From positions 191,001-255,000 of the forward strand of contig JARUPY010000455.1 in assembly GCA_029817715.1 (NCBI GenBank): a DNA stretch of 64,000 nucleotides, given 5' to 3'. How positions within the stretch are numbered: position 1 is the first letter of the stretch; each line of letters opens with the position of its first letter. The position numbers and the translations under genes are program-made. The notes under the pieces are model-generated. The model saw only the letters and a program-made list of their open reading frames with translations. It had not been told where the DNA came from and ran no database searches. This document shows, piece by piece, positions 11,792 to 21,734 of the stretch. The DNA is from Melastoma dodecandrum (Eukaryota > Streptophyta > Magnoliopsida > Myrtales > Melastomataceae).

Positions 11792-13806
11792 CTAAATAAC
11801 CTTTCCCCATGGCATTAGGACATGGTGGCAGGCAGCAGGATTGGATGATGCTGATTCTAGCGTCTCGTGGACGACTGAGTTTGACGACACTGAAATCGGG
11901 TTGCCCTCTAGCTGTAACATGACGCTCCCCAGTAATTCTGCCAGTATCTTCCTGAATTCATCCTCCTTCACCGTCTTCCCGTCATCCGCGTCCATCATCT
12001 TCATTGCGTCTTCTACCTCCTTGTCCATCTGTCATAATGATAGCATCATTGTTCTAGTCATTTGCTTTTATGGATGCCACCGTCTATCATGGCCAAGCAG
12101 CATATTTTGGAAAGGGAAATCACCTCATCAATGGCACCAACAGGAGGTAAGCCTGCCGAGGGGGCCAATACATCCAGCGCCACGCACAGGTACTCCATGG
12201 AGATCTTCCCGTGGTGATCTTTGGGGATATTCTCAAGAGCCCCGTCCAGTGCCTGCAATACAACATGAACAGAAATTATACCATTACTCTGATAGTGAGT
12301 CCTGGGTGAAGCGGAACTGAGCCACGCGAGTCAACGGCTGAAGGAACCTTGTCAAACTCGAACTTGTTTGACAGCAATCTCTTGATGCCGTTCCCATTGA
12401 AGGTGTTTTCGGTGTGCGCGACTATCACCGGTTTCTCCTTGAGCTGCTGAGGAAGCCTCTCCCCAACCTTCTTGAACTCAGCAAGGAAAGCCTCTTGTGA
12501 AAAGGATTCCCCTGGACGATTATCAATAGACATGTCCAAAACAGGTTCCACAATGTTGGCCATTACCTGTGCATAAATCAGGAGTAGTTCAATGCCCTGC
12601 AAGTGAGCCTTTTTAACCAAACATACAGAGAGAGAGAGAGAGAGAGAGAGAAGAAGAAGAAGAAGAAAAGAGAACCGTTTCCTAAGTGTGTAATCAATCA
12701 TACTAGATGTCTTACCCAAGGGTCGGAAGAAGGGGGCATGCCCTGGTCAACAGATAATTTCTCCAAGGCCCCGAGGATTGCATCGCGAAGGGATCCTCCG
12801 TCAGGGATGTCGAGCTGGGAGTATATGGAGACCATCTCAGTTTCGAAGACGGATCCGTTGATGAACTCGAAGAGGTCTTCCCCATCAATGCGGAGGATGA
12901 CAATGGGGTCTCTCTTCAAGCCAGCCGCCATGCCTAGGAGAATATCGGAGAGCACCTCCTTGAACTCTGACTTGCTCACCTTGTCTTGATTCCCATGTGT
13001 GAACTCGTTAAGCACCTGCCCCCAAAAACAAAAAATCCAACAGTCTCTTCTCTCAACTAGGCTTCTCTGCTAAAAATCCATGATCTTAAACTCAAACACT
13101 TGAAAAGAAAACAACCCAATGATCCATCAGATTCCCTGTGAGGAGGGTCCAAGAAAGAAAAGCGGAGAGAACCCACCATTTATTAACTTTTACATGCTAA
13201 GTATGCATAAAAATGAAAAAGGAGCCCTTACTACTTAAACTGTTGATTGGATTTTGAGAGAGTCCAAACGAAATTGGTAGTTGCTTGGATGAGTTATTTC
13301 AGATGCAAGCCTTTTCCTTTTTCCTTATATTATTTGGTGGAGGGGAGCAAGTGGGCGACCGACTAAGGAAAGAAAACGGCATAAAAGATTCAAGAGGAGG
13401 TTTGATTTTAGTAGAAGCCAAAACATGATGAGATCAACCTACCACAGACATGCTAATGCCAAATTCCCAGTTTAAACATTTGCAGATGACCGAAATAGTA
13501 AGTTGGGTAGTTTGTTTTGTTTTTCCTTGCTGGGTGGTGCGTGTGTGGGGTGGGGTGGGGGATACCTCGGAGTAGATGTGGTCGGAGTGTGGGGAGGTTC
13601 CCTGAGCAGGAAAGCCGAGGGCGGCACCGATGTCGGAAACGGCGGGCCTGGACAGAGAGCTTACCGTCCTTGTCCAAGTCCAACTGCTTGAACTTATGGT
13701 CGACGAAGGAGGTGAATACCTGGTCGTTCTCAACCAACTCCATAATGTCGGAACCGTCGAGCACCTGCCCGTGCCCGCCATGATGATGATCTGTTTCCCT
13801 CTCCAT
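11792..13806 (-). CDS. Plant EF-hand calcium-binding protein, frame broken in exon 1
   Basis: Resembles the plant EF-hand family whose members run about 370 aa with a DLDKDGKLS calcium loop near the N terminus; probably a cytosolic calcium sensor, role not established. Exons (minus): 13566-13806, 12716-13015, 12348-12566, 12124-12252, 11792-12028. Exons 2-5 are multiples of three and join cleanly: HGNQDKVSKSEFKEVL, GLKRDPIVILRIDGEDL, EKPVIVAHTENTF, NGIKRLLSNKFEFDK, DHHGKISMEYL, and the C terminus with LQLEGNPISVSSNSVVHE. Exon 1 is 241 nt, one base out of phase: it starts VLDGSDIMELVENDQVF...DKDGKLS, then the conserved PAVSDIGAALG continues in another frame, with the shift at about 13648-13655. 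Either a recent pseudogene or a sequencing/assembly error. Confidence 0.8.
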
Positions 13807-14780
13807 TCAATTAATCTCCGCCTTTCTCGTGACTCTTGTGAAATTACAATATATGGACGTAGCTTTTTTTGCTTTGGTTGGGTTTAATCGAGTATCAAAC
13901 GCAAAGGACAAATGTTGGCGTGCGTGTGCAGGAAAATCTAAGTAAAAGAAAGAAATGGGCATTTTGGTTTTGGCCACTTATCATTCGGGTGGTCGAGACA
14001 CGTGGGACGGTTTCTGGCGTTGGCAGGGGGACCAATCATCATCATCGTACCTTTTTGTCATATGAAAGGGGAGGGAGGGGGGGGGGGCGGTGGAGGTGAC
14101 GGTGGGGTGGTCGGTTCATTTATAAATTTTATCCCCACCACTTCTCTTCTATTTCTCTATCAACTCACTGGTTTGGTTTGGTTTGGTTTGGCGGGGCGTG
14201 GAGAATTTTGGCATCCTATTCGAGAGGACACGCGTCTGCGTGTAAGGGAAGGGGAAGTGAGAGAGATCCAGCACCTTCTACGACTTCTCCTTTCCCTTTG
14301 ATAAACATTATATCATCATCATGTTTGACCTTTTTCTGTTTACTCCCTAAAACCAATATGGGACGACCGGGGGGTGATGGAGGGTTTGATATTGGCATTA
14401 TTTACTAAAATGGGATCTTTCTCTTATTCAATAAAGCCCACGGATGAATGGCTGGCAGAGCCCATAATTAAGTCAATATGGGCCCCACATAGGCCCATAA
14501 AGGAGTCAGAGGCGTCCAGTCCAAATATGTCGTCAATATCTTGGCTTCTTCCTGGGATTCCCTGGGATTTGCTTGCAAGTGGGCGCGACTGTGTCTCAGG
14601 CCAAGTGTTTACGGGAAGAATTCCTAGTCACCTTCCTGGGGAGGTTAAGCAGTTGAGAAGAGGGGCCTTCTTTTCTTAATCGCCCCGAGACAAGATAAGC
14701 TTACGTATTACACTTTCCGAGAGGCCCCCTACAACCAATTCACTACCGGTAATATTTGTCTAGAGCCCAAAGAAAAAAGG
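13807..14780. other. Promoter side of the EF-hand gene, spacer
   Basis: No gene recognised. Contains G-runs at about 14075-14088 and TGGGCC/GGCCCA site-II-like motifs at about 14480-14500 (ATGGGCCCCACATAGGCCCA), which in plants often mark promoters of growth-related genes. There is no clear gene start beside them. Confidence 0.4.
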
Positions 14781-15082
14781 TTAGCTGTCGTCCTCTGTTT
14801 GGCATGCAAAAAGGTTGGGATCTGGATAGCAACGACTTCCATGTCCTTTTACGAAGCTTTGCAGCCGACAAGTGAAGTTGATGAAGGCTTCTTCATCATC
14901 GCAGGGGATGGTGGACCCCCCCCCCCCCCCTTGGGTTGGTTTAACCCAAACTCTTCTTCTGCCTTATCCAGCAAGTCCTGGAAACACGGGTGGTTCAGCA
15001 ACGAGATCGGTACTAGATGCCTCTTCCTCTGCCACGTATACCGCCAGGTGACCTTTCGAGATGGGAAAGACCGAACGCCCAT
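14781..15082 (-). pseudogene. SAUR-family gene with two frame breaks
   Basis: Small auxin-up RNA family, plant growth regulators that inhibit PP2C-D phosphatases at the plasma membrane. On the minus strand the core is recognisable but spread over three frames: [11 protein letters not shown] in one, then [20 protein letters not shown] and [15 protein letters not shown] in the next. After a 14-base C run on the plus strand (14917-14930), [19 protein letters not shown] lies in the third. The first shift is near 15040 and the second lies in the homopolymer, where MGGLTIPC would be expected. Runs of G/C are error-prone, so one or both breaks could be sequencing artefacts. Confidence 0.75.
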
Positions 15083-15108
15083 GATGAGTTTTAAGTATAC
15101 AGAAGCTG

Positions 15109-15140
<32 letters not shown>

Positions 15141-16461
15141 GTGTGTAGGGGGAAGCTTTCTATGTTTATTTTGTGTTCAAACTGGGGTAGGATGGGAATC
15201 AACTGATCAACTGCAACTATATATATACATGCATATGCATATGGGTGGGGGGGGGGGGGGGTGTGAATACCAAGGAATGGATTGAACGTGCATTGGCAGT
15301 TGCTGGCTGATTGAATGAAATGATTAAAAAAAAAAGGTATGGTAAATGGGATGGACATCTTTCAAATGAAAGCAAAGCTGTGATAGGGACCTCCAACCCC
15401 ATCCCAAAACGAGGGTGGTCCTGTGTTTGTGTGAGTTTACTATTTTCAAATCTCGAGAAAAGATGAGCAATGGGTCTACCACCTACAGTGGGTTTGAGAT
15501 CCTGTCCAGACACAACAGTACATGAGTATATTATTTATTATATATGCCTCCAGAGGAGGAGTCGATCAATTCTTGGATTTGGGTCCATTGGCCGTGGTTG
15601 GGAGTGTGTTGTAGTCCCCGCTTTGTTTGGATAACAACAAGTATGATTGGACTCATCTTCGCATGCACCCCTGCCTTATGTACAGGGATCAACTCATGTT
15701 TTCCTACAACCTCTCCCCTTCTTTTTTAATGGGATTAGCAAAGGATGATAACCCAATGTGTGCTGTCTCTGTCCCGTATGTGTTCCTCTCGTGAAGTGTT
15801 GGCGCTTTTATAATAACATCATATTCGAACGCCTCACTTCCAAATATTATTGGTGGGGGAACTACTGATGTTATTATTAGCATATGATCAATTTCCACCC
15901 TTCTCCTATTGATTGTTGATTTGCTTGCTGTCCAAGAGTCCCCCCCCCCCCGTGTTTTTTTTTTTAAGAAAGGATTGGGATCTCAGTTTCCCTTTGTTGA
16001 TCTCATCTTCTCGTTTATACTTACGTTCCTCTGTATAATTCCAGGCAGTGAAATCCCATTTGACTCTTGAATTGACTTACTGCATATCCCACCTCCGCTC
16101 CTTTACTTCACATTGAATTGACTGCACCCGCCATCGACACAGTAAACACCTAATAAAAAAAAATTATTTACTTTCGAAGGATAGGATGTATAGTTGCTTA
16201 CTGGTTCATTTTAAACTGGTGTTGTTGTTTTTTTTTTTTTAATCTCTGGCATGAAAGAAAAATGTGGGTTGCATTCCATAAGATATGGCCATCGCTGTAG
16301 CTGTGGTGCAAACTGGATTAGAACCCCTTTAAATGAAGAGATTTCGTATCTGTTGATAACAATCCTAATATAAAAAAAAAACATCAGGAATGAATAATAA
16401 TACATCCACGATCTTCTCAGCGGAAGGTGAACAATGAGAGACAGAAGCTATTATTATCTAT
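15083..16461. other. Intergenic with extreme G/C homopolymers
   Basis: No gene recognised. Contains a run of about 27 G at 15112-15138, about 16 G at 15245-15261 and about 10 C at 15942-15951, with AT-rich spacer between. Probable promoter of the broken SAUR copy at its left end. Confidence 0.5.
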
Positions 16462-16827
16462 CTATCTCCACTTTACATGATTCGACATTGATATTCTGGG
16501 AGATGAAGACGAAGAAGGGGAGGAGGAGGAGGAATGCGACATGTGAGAGGTGAGATGGATAAAGGTTTCCTGGTCGCAGGGAATGGTGAGGCCTCCCATG
16601 GGATGATTGAACACAAACTCCTCCTCGGCCAAGTCGAGCAGCTCCCTGAAGGAAGGGTGGTTGAGGCGGGCGACGGGGACCAAGAATCGCGTCCTCTCAA
16701 CTTCACCCACATAGACAGCGACGTGACCGCTGGGTACATGACCGTGATCAGAGGAGGGACGGTGAGTCCTGGTGATGGTGTCGGAAGATCGAAGCTTGAG
16801 GGCATGCTTGAGGAGGTTGGACTGCAC
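16462..16827 (-). CDS. SAUR-like auxin-responsive protein, intact
   Basis: Single-exon ORF of 121 aa, the usual SAUR size (90-150 aa). The auxin-inducible domain is complete: SGHVAVYVGEVERTRFLVPV, ARLNHPSFRELLDLAEEEF and VFNHPMGGLTIPCDQETFIHL (about residues 33-93), followed by a Ser/Pro-rich tail. Likely promotes acid growth by restraining PP2C-D phosphatases and so keeping the plasma-membrane proton pump active (family knowledge). The start chosen is the first ATG (MQSNLLKHALKLRSSD). It is the only undamaged SAUR of the four in this cluster. Confidence 0.92.
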   Translation of the reverse strand: MQSNLLKHALKLRSSDTITRTHRPSSDHGHVPSGHVAVYVGEVERTRFLVPVARLNHPSFRELLDLAEEEFVFNHPMGGLTIPCDQETFIHLTSHMSHSSSSSPSSSSSPRISMSNHVKWR

Positions 16828-17811
16828 CCGAATACCCAGTCTTCAGTAATTGGTTGCAGAAAATGTTATATGAGGGGAGGGGTGGGGGTGGGGATGCGTT
16901 GGAGTTGGACTGGTGGTTTTTGAAGATGATGATTAGGACTGCACCCCATCCTTTCTTCTTTTTCTTGAAGTATCCGTACTCAAATCAACTCAATCCCAAC
17001 CCCCGAGTTTGAAACAGAGTTTTTATCATATCATTTCCCCCCCCCCCCCTCTCAATGTCCCTTGCCCTGGCATAATTCCATCGTGCACGTTCTTGTCTTG
17101 CAGTAACACACACAAAGAAAACGAAAGATCATCAATGCAATTGAATTATGCAATTTCCCATTTGATTGGCTGGAGTTGCAGATGCCATGTGATTTTCCAG
17201 TCTCTCACGAGTTCTAATTGCAGGATATCCGCTTCTTTTTAAGAAAGAAAGATAAGAAGATGGGTGAATAAATATCAAGGGAAGTGAGACATAAAACCCT
17301 TTGGAGACGCAAAAGACTCTGCAATAGCTTGCTATAAGGCCTTGCCCCCACCCACCCCCAACACAAAAAAAAACCCATGATTTTTATTTTGTTATCGAGA
17401 TATCTCTTTGTGGCCATCCACCCAATCCACAGTCCCTCGCATGACTGCGCTGCTCTGCTCTGATCATATAATAAGATTTGCTCAAATGGCCGGAGTGTAA
17501 GCTTATATTTCCTTAAGACTTTCTTTCCTTGACAGAGCAACCGGTTTGAGGACCTCATTTACCACTTTCAGGTTATCATCAGCAACCCCATACAATACAA
17601 TTGTCGAGAGAGTTAGCAATGAGTCATATTAACAAAACTTGTCCCAGACACCTCCCCCCCTCCTCTCCTTCCATGTGTAACCTTCCTCTTTTGGTCCGTC
17701 TCTTGCCCTCGAATGAAGCCGAAAAATTCCGCTTCGAACGAAGCTGAAAAGTGCAGGAAAACGTTGCTCCGTGGATTGTTTTATCCATTTCGTTGGAGGA
17801 AACTGGGGATA
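16828..17811. other. Spacer between SAUR genes
   Basis: Upstream region of the intact SAUR gene. Contains a C-run at about 17038-17049 and T/A-rich stretches. No coding signal recognised. Confidence 0.4.
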
Positions 17812-18105
17812 TCAACAATGATGCAATGCGGAAGTTAGGCCAAGGAAGCATTCTTCGCCGCAGGGGATCAGGAGGCCGCCCATGTTTGGTTGGTCAAATC
17901 CAAACTCATCCTCGACCAAGTTCAGCAGCTCTTGGAACATGGGATCCTTCAGGTACCAAAGCGGGATGACATATCTTTTCCTAGCCTCCCCAACGTAGAC
18001 CATGAAATGCCCCTTGGGGATGTTGCATTTCCCACCGCTGATTTTGGAAGAGTCCTCTGGAGCCTTCCCATGACTTGGATTCTCGTAAACCTTGAAAATT
18101 CTTTC
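17812..18105 (-). CDS. SAUR-like gene, 5' end unclear
   Basis: The minus-strand frame is open from 18105 to a TGA at 17812-17814 and holds a complete SAUR domain: GGKCNIPKGHFMVYVGEARK, RYVIPLWYLKDPMFQELLNL, EDEFGFDQPNMGGLLIPCGE. The first in-frame ATG (18003) falls inside the domain at MVYVGEARK, too late for a normal SAUR. Upstream the frame meets a TAG at 18106-18108, and CATAG|GAAAG could be a splice acceptor. So the gene either has an upstream exon, unusual for SAURs, or lost its start. Confidence 0.7.
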   Translation of the reverse strand, partial: ERIFKVYENPSHGKAPEDSSKISGGKCNIPKGHFMVYVGEARKRYVIPLWYLKDPMFQELLNLVEDEFGFDQPNMGGLLIPCGEECFLGLTSALHHC

Positions 18106-18957
18106 CTATGCGTGATGGACAGAGATGAGAAGCCGGTGTGTGTGTACAAAAGTGATGGCGTAATTTAGGTTTGGTCCCTGACACGTAGCTGTAGCTCCAA
18201 AGGTCATATTTATGCAGTCCATAGAAGCAGCAGAAACCGCAATCTAGAAAAGAAGGCGTCGTGATCCATTAAGGTGTTATTTAATAGCAAGGGAAAGGAG
18301 GGACACATCAGATGGGGGGAGCCAAAAAAAGGGAGGGAGGGAGTCCACATGGGGACTGTCACCCATTTGGGCCTTTAGGACAATCGTTGGCCCTACCAAC
18401 TTGAAAGAGAGAAAAACATACGAGTGAGAGTTGGGGCATATGTTTGGTGGTCTTGGACTGGGGGTGTCATCAATCTATCTATTAGCAATGTATTTTGTTC
18501 CTTCTTGGGGGAATTATACAGTGCATAAGAGCATTGAACTTAGACCTTCTCCCTTCTCCACCCCCAACAAAACAAGCAAAGAAAATAATGTTGTTTTGTT
18601 GCGACCTTATTTGTTCATTCATTTCAAAATGCAACTCAGCCAAGACGAGAGGGGCCAAGGTGCCACGAAGAGGTCAAACATCCCACCCAGATGGAGATGG
18701 GTGAGGAGGGAATTGTTCCCCTGATCTTGTCCTTGCACTTTCAACTCCATCTATACTCACCTCTCCGGACCCACACTCTCCCATTAAACCATCAGCACTC
18801 ACCTCCCCTCTCCTCTTCTACTTATGTCTGTCTTGTGTATAAGTACCATCACCCCTTCCATCTTCCTCCACAAACCACACTCCTCATTATCTCATATACC
18901 CTCCACCCATCCTCTCCTAATCTCCTTCCTATTCCCCCAGAGATTACTTACAACTAT
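18106..18957. other. Spacer and probable promoter of the SAUR stub
   Basis: Strongly C/T-rich leader (about 18740-18950) preceded by a TATA-like GTGTATAAGTACC at about 18835-18847, on the plus strand before the stub at 18958. No other gene seen. Confidence 0.45.
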
Positions 18958-19039
18958 GGCATACAGGAAGTTGAATAAGTCGCCGAACACGGCTGTCCTC
19001 AAGTGGTGCTCAAGCTTGGGCAAAATGAAGCATATATGA
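18958..19039 (+). pseudogene. SAUR N-terminal stub
   Basis: ATG opens a 26-residue frame, MAYRKLNKSPNTAVLKWCSS then LGKMKHI, that matches the start of the SAUR subgroup beginning MAIRKSNKLPQTAVLKQILKRCSSLG. It then hits TGA at 19037-19039. The conserved KGHFAVYVGE domain is absent downstream, where the duplicated Rboh fragment begins about 180 bp later. The leader in front looks like a real promoter/5' UTR, so this is probably a truncated gene. Confidence 0.65.
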
Positions 19040-19221
19040 AGCATCATCTCCATCTGATTGACTTTCGCTAACCCGGACCTTATGAAGAATCCTTCTGCTG
19101 GAATTTTTCCTCGTATTTGGGTGTGCACTATGCACCCTTAATGGTAGAAGGTTTGATTACAAAAAATGCATGTGATTTTCTTCACTGATCAATAAATATG
19201 CGTGGATTGGGATTCATCATG

Positions 19222-19580
19222 GTAACAATTCATTCAGATTCAATTGATTTGAATAATTTCTAAATAAAGTTTGATCTTGATTGTTGTATCTTGATTTTCC
19301 CTAGTTGGAGAACCTGGAAATGTTGCTGCTGCAGGCACCAGACCAGTCGATTCGCCTAGGGGACAGCCGGTTGATGAGCCAGATCCTTAGCCAGAAGCTG
19401 AAGATCAAAACTTCCATATTTGTAGATCCTTGTACAGCAGTGGTATCGGAGTCACTCTCATTCATAACCCCCCCATATTTGTAAATACTAAAATTAGAAG
19501 AACCATTTTCCTTCTCTACCATATACCACAAGTCCTATATAATTTCCAAAATAACAGCATAACCTATACCCTCACGACAC
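19222..19580 (+). repeat. Direct repeat copy A: Rboh exon fused to PBS-like sequence
   Basis: A 359 bp unit repeated at 20227-20584, about 1,005 bp away. An intron-like tail ending TTTTCCCTAG precedes an exon at 19305 encoding LENLEMLLLQAPDQSIRLGD and SRLMSQILSQKLK, which is the respiratory burst oxidase (Rboh) segment just after the EF-hands. After it the sequence is foreign and holds TGGTATCGGAGTC (about 19440-19452), a degraded primer-binding-like site. Confidence 0.75.
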
Positions 19581-20046
19581 ATTATGTGCACATTATGGTC
19601 ACATCCCTCACGACATAATATTGAAAGATCCAAACCTTCCTCTTCGGAGCAGAAACGGACGTGGCCAAAACATATAAAGATCGGCGTAGTCGCTCATAGG
19701 GACAAATCTATCCGGATTGAGGATAGATTTGTTCTATATGGCCTATCTATACTATCAGGTACTTTTTGTTCTAATCTCTCTCCAATGATGTTTGTTAAAT
19801 CTGAATTGTCATTTGCGTATTGATGAAAGGACCTAAACCACCGAGCCGATCGTGTCCCACAGCAGCAACAAACTTGACTAATGGAGCAAGAACACCACAG
19901 ATACAAGTTATTCTAATTCATAATATGAACCCCCCACAATAGACAGACACGAAACAAACTATACTAAATGCAAGAACACACCGACACGCAGAATCAAACC
20001 AATATAATTTCTCCCATAGCCAGAAGATTGGGGTTGCCCTGGCTGC

Positions 20047-20127
20047 GGCTTCGATACAACGTGAAGAGAAGGCGGCTTCGATACAACGTGAAGAGAAGGC
20101 GGCTTCGATACAACGTGAAGAGAAGGC
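20047..20127. repeat. 27 bp tandem repeat, three exact copies
   Basis: Units at 20047-20073, 20074-20100 and 20101-20127 are identical. The period is a multiple of three, so a 9-residue unit repeats in frame (plus: AASIQREEK; minus: AFSSRCIEA). The plus frame stops soon after. It lies between Rboh copies A and B. Confidence 0.9.
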
Positions 20128-20226
20128 GATTTCAATTCCGTAAGTAACAAGTTTAATAGCAGGGAATAATATCATGGTACTTTCTATTTTGTCCAGCACT
20201 GCTTTGGTCTCTAGTTTGATTGTTGT

Positions 20227-20584
20227 GTAACAATTCATTCAGATTCGATTGATTTGAGTAATTTCTAAATAAAGTTTGATCTTGATTGCTGTTTCTTGAT
20301 TTTCCCTAGTTGGAGAATCTGGAAATGTTTATGCTGCAGGCACCAGACCAGTCGGTTCGCCTAGGGGATAGCCGGTTGATGAGCCAGATCCTTAGCCAGA
20401 AGCTGAAGATCAAATCTTCCATATTTGTAGATCCTTGTACAGCAGTGGTATCAGAGCCACTCTCATTCATAACCTCCCATATTTGTAAATACTAAAATTA
20501 CATGAACCCTTTTCTCTCTCTACAATACACCCCAAGTCCTATATAATTTCCAAAATAACAGCATAACCTACACCCTCACGACAC
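20227..20584 (+). repeat. Direct repeat copy B: Rboh exon fused to PBS-like sequence
   Basis: Second copy of the unit at 19222-19580, very similar by eye. The exon at 20310 encodes LENLEMFMLQAPDQSVRLGD and SRLMSQILSQKLK. It carries an exact TGGTATCAGAGCC about 20449-20461, which is the Met-tRNA primer-binding sequence of plant retroelements, soon after the Rboh homology ends. Confidence 0.75.
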
Positions 20585-20599
20585 CCAAAATTACAGCAT

Positions 20600-21074
20600 A
20601 ACCTACGCCCCCCGACGACCGCCTCGAGAAGGAAGCGAGCCCCTTCCTAAGCTCTTGCAACACCTGCCTCAGCGAGACATTCCGGAACAGAGCCGACGAC
20701 CGCTTCTCGAGGGTCTGCTTCGCGAGCAGCGCGAGCTCCGGGTCCTCATGTCCCCCTGCAGCAGGTGGACGTTGTGCACCGCAATGGAGTCATCCTCAAT
20801 ATCGAGCGTGATCTCCACCACGTTGGGATTATCATCGTCGCCCCCGTCATTGTCATAATCCTTGAAAGACGAGGACAAGTGAATGCGAGGGACGTTGAAC
20901 CTGGCGCTCTTCTGTAGACCTCTTGCCAACGGAGGCAAGCATGGGGCCGCTGAAGGGAGTCGGGTCGGTAGAAACGCTGTCAGCATCAGAAACGGTGTCA
21001 TTGTTGTAGCGGGAATTGTAGTAGGTGGAAGCCAACCTTAGTCCACCAAGGTCGCGGTCGCTCATTTCGGACAA
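20600..21074 (-). pseudogene. Rboh (NADPH oxidase) N-terminal fragment, frameshifted
   Basis: Minus-strand pieces match the cytosolic N terminus of respiratory burst oxidase homologs, the superoxide-producing plasma membrane enzymes. In three successive frames: SDADSVSTDPTPFSGPML; then KSARFNVP and NPNVVEITLDIEDDSIAVHN; then EDPELALLAKQTLEKRSSAL, FRNVSLRQVLQEL and SFSRRSSGG. There are at least two frameshifts. It faces away from the Rboh exon copies on the plus strand next to it, so the gene order is scrambled. Confidence 0.8.
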
Positions 21075-21561
21075 CCCGCGGCAACCCTAAATGTATCTCT
21101 AGTAGGAAGAAATTCTTTCTTCTCTTAAGGAAACACAGTGGAATTTGATGGCACATCCAAATGGATGAGTTTATAGGGAGGGCTAAATACAAAAAGGTTT
21201 CGTGGGAGAAAAAAGAAAAAGTTTAATTAGAAACATGTGTTTCGTGACTTGTGCCTCGCAATCGCAATGATTAAATGAACAAATTAGATGACCATATTAA
21301 ATCAAAGCCCAATCTCCCCATATCTAGTAAAAACTATAACCATGTAGAGTCCTCCGGCAAGAAGGTCACCCTCACCATGACTAGGCACCACCACCTTTGC
21401 GTATGTGTTTTTGTCTCCATATGAAGTAAAATGTACATGGGGGTGGCGATGAAATGAAATGACCCCATTTTCGATGTTGGACCAAATTATCACGATCCCA
21501 TTAGACCCCTCTCTAGTGTAGACCAAGTCCGACATATTTTCTTAACAATGGCATAATCTCA

Positions 21562-21688
21562 ACTCTCATTCATAACCCCCAATATTTATAAATTACTAAA
21601 ATTACATGAACCATTTTCTCTCCCTACCATACACCCCAAGTCTTATATAATTTCCAAAATAATAGCATAATCTACACCCTCACGACAC
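21562..21688 (+). repeat. Partial third copy of the direct repeat (3' part only)
   Basis: Matches the last roughly 127 bp of copies A and B (ACTCTCATTCATAACC to CCTCACGACAC) without the Rboh exon. This shows that the non-Rboh half of the unit also exists separately. Confidence 0.7.
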
Positions 21689-21734
21689 ATATATGATAAA
21701 TACCAAAATTTAACGAGGATTTCAACAATTAAAA

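Noticed and set aside
13654..13672. GTAAG...CCAG within EF-hand exon 1 as a tiny intron
   Set aside because: At about 17 bases it is far too short to be spliced, and the break is better explained by an indel.
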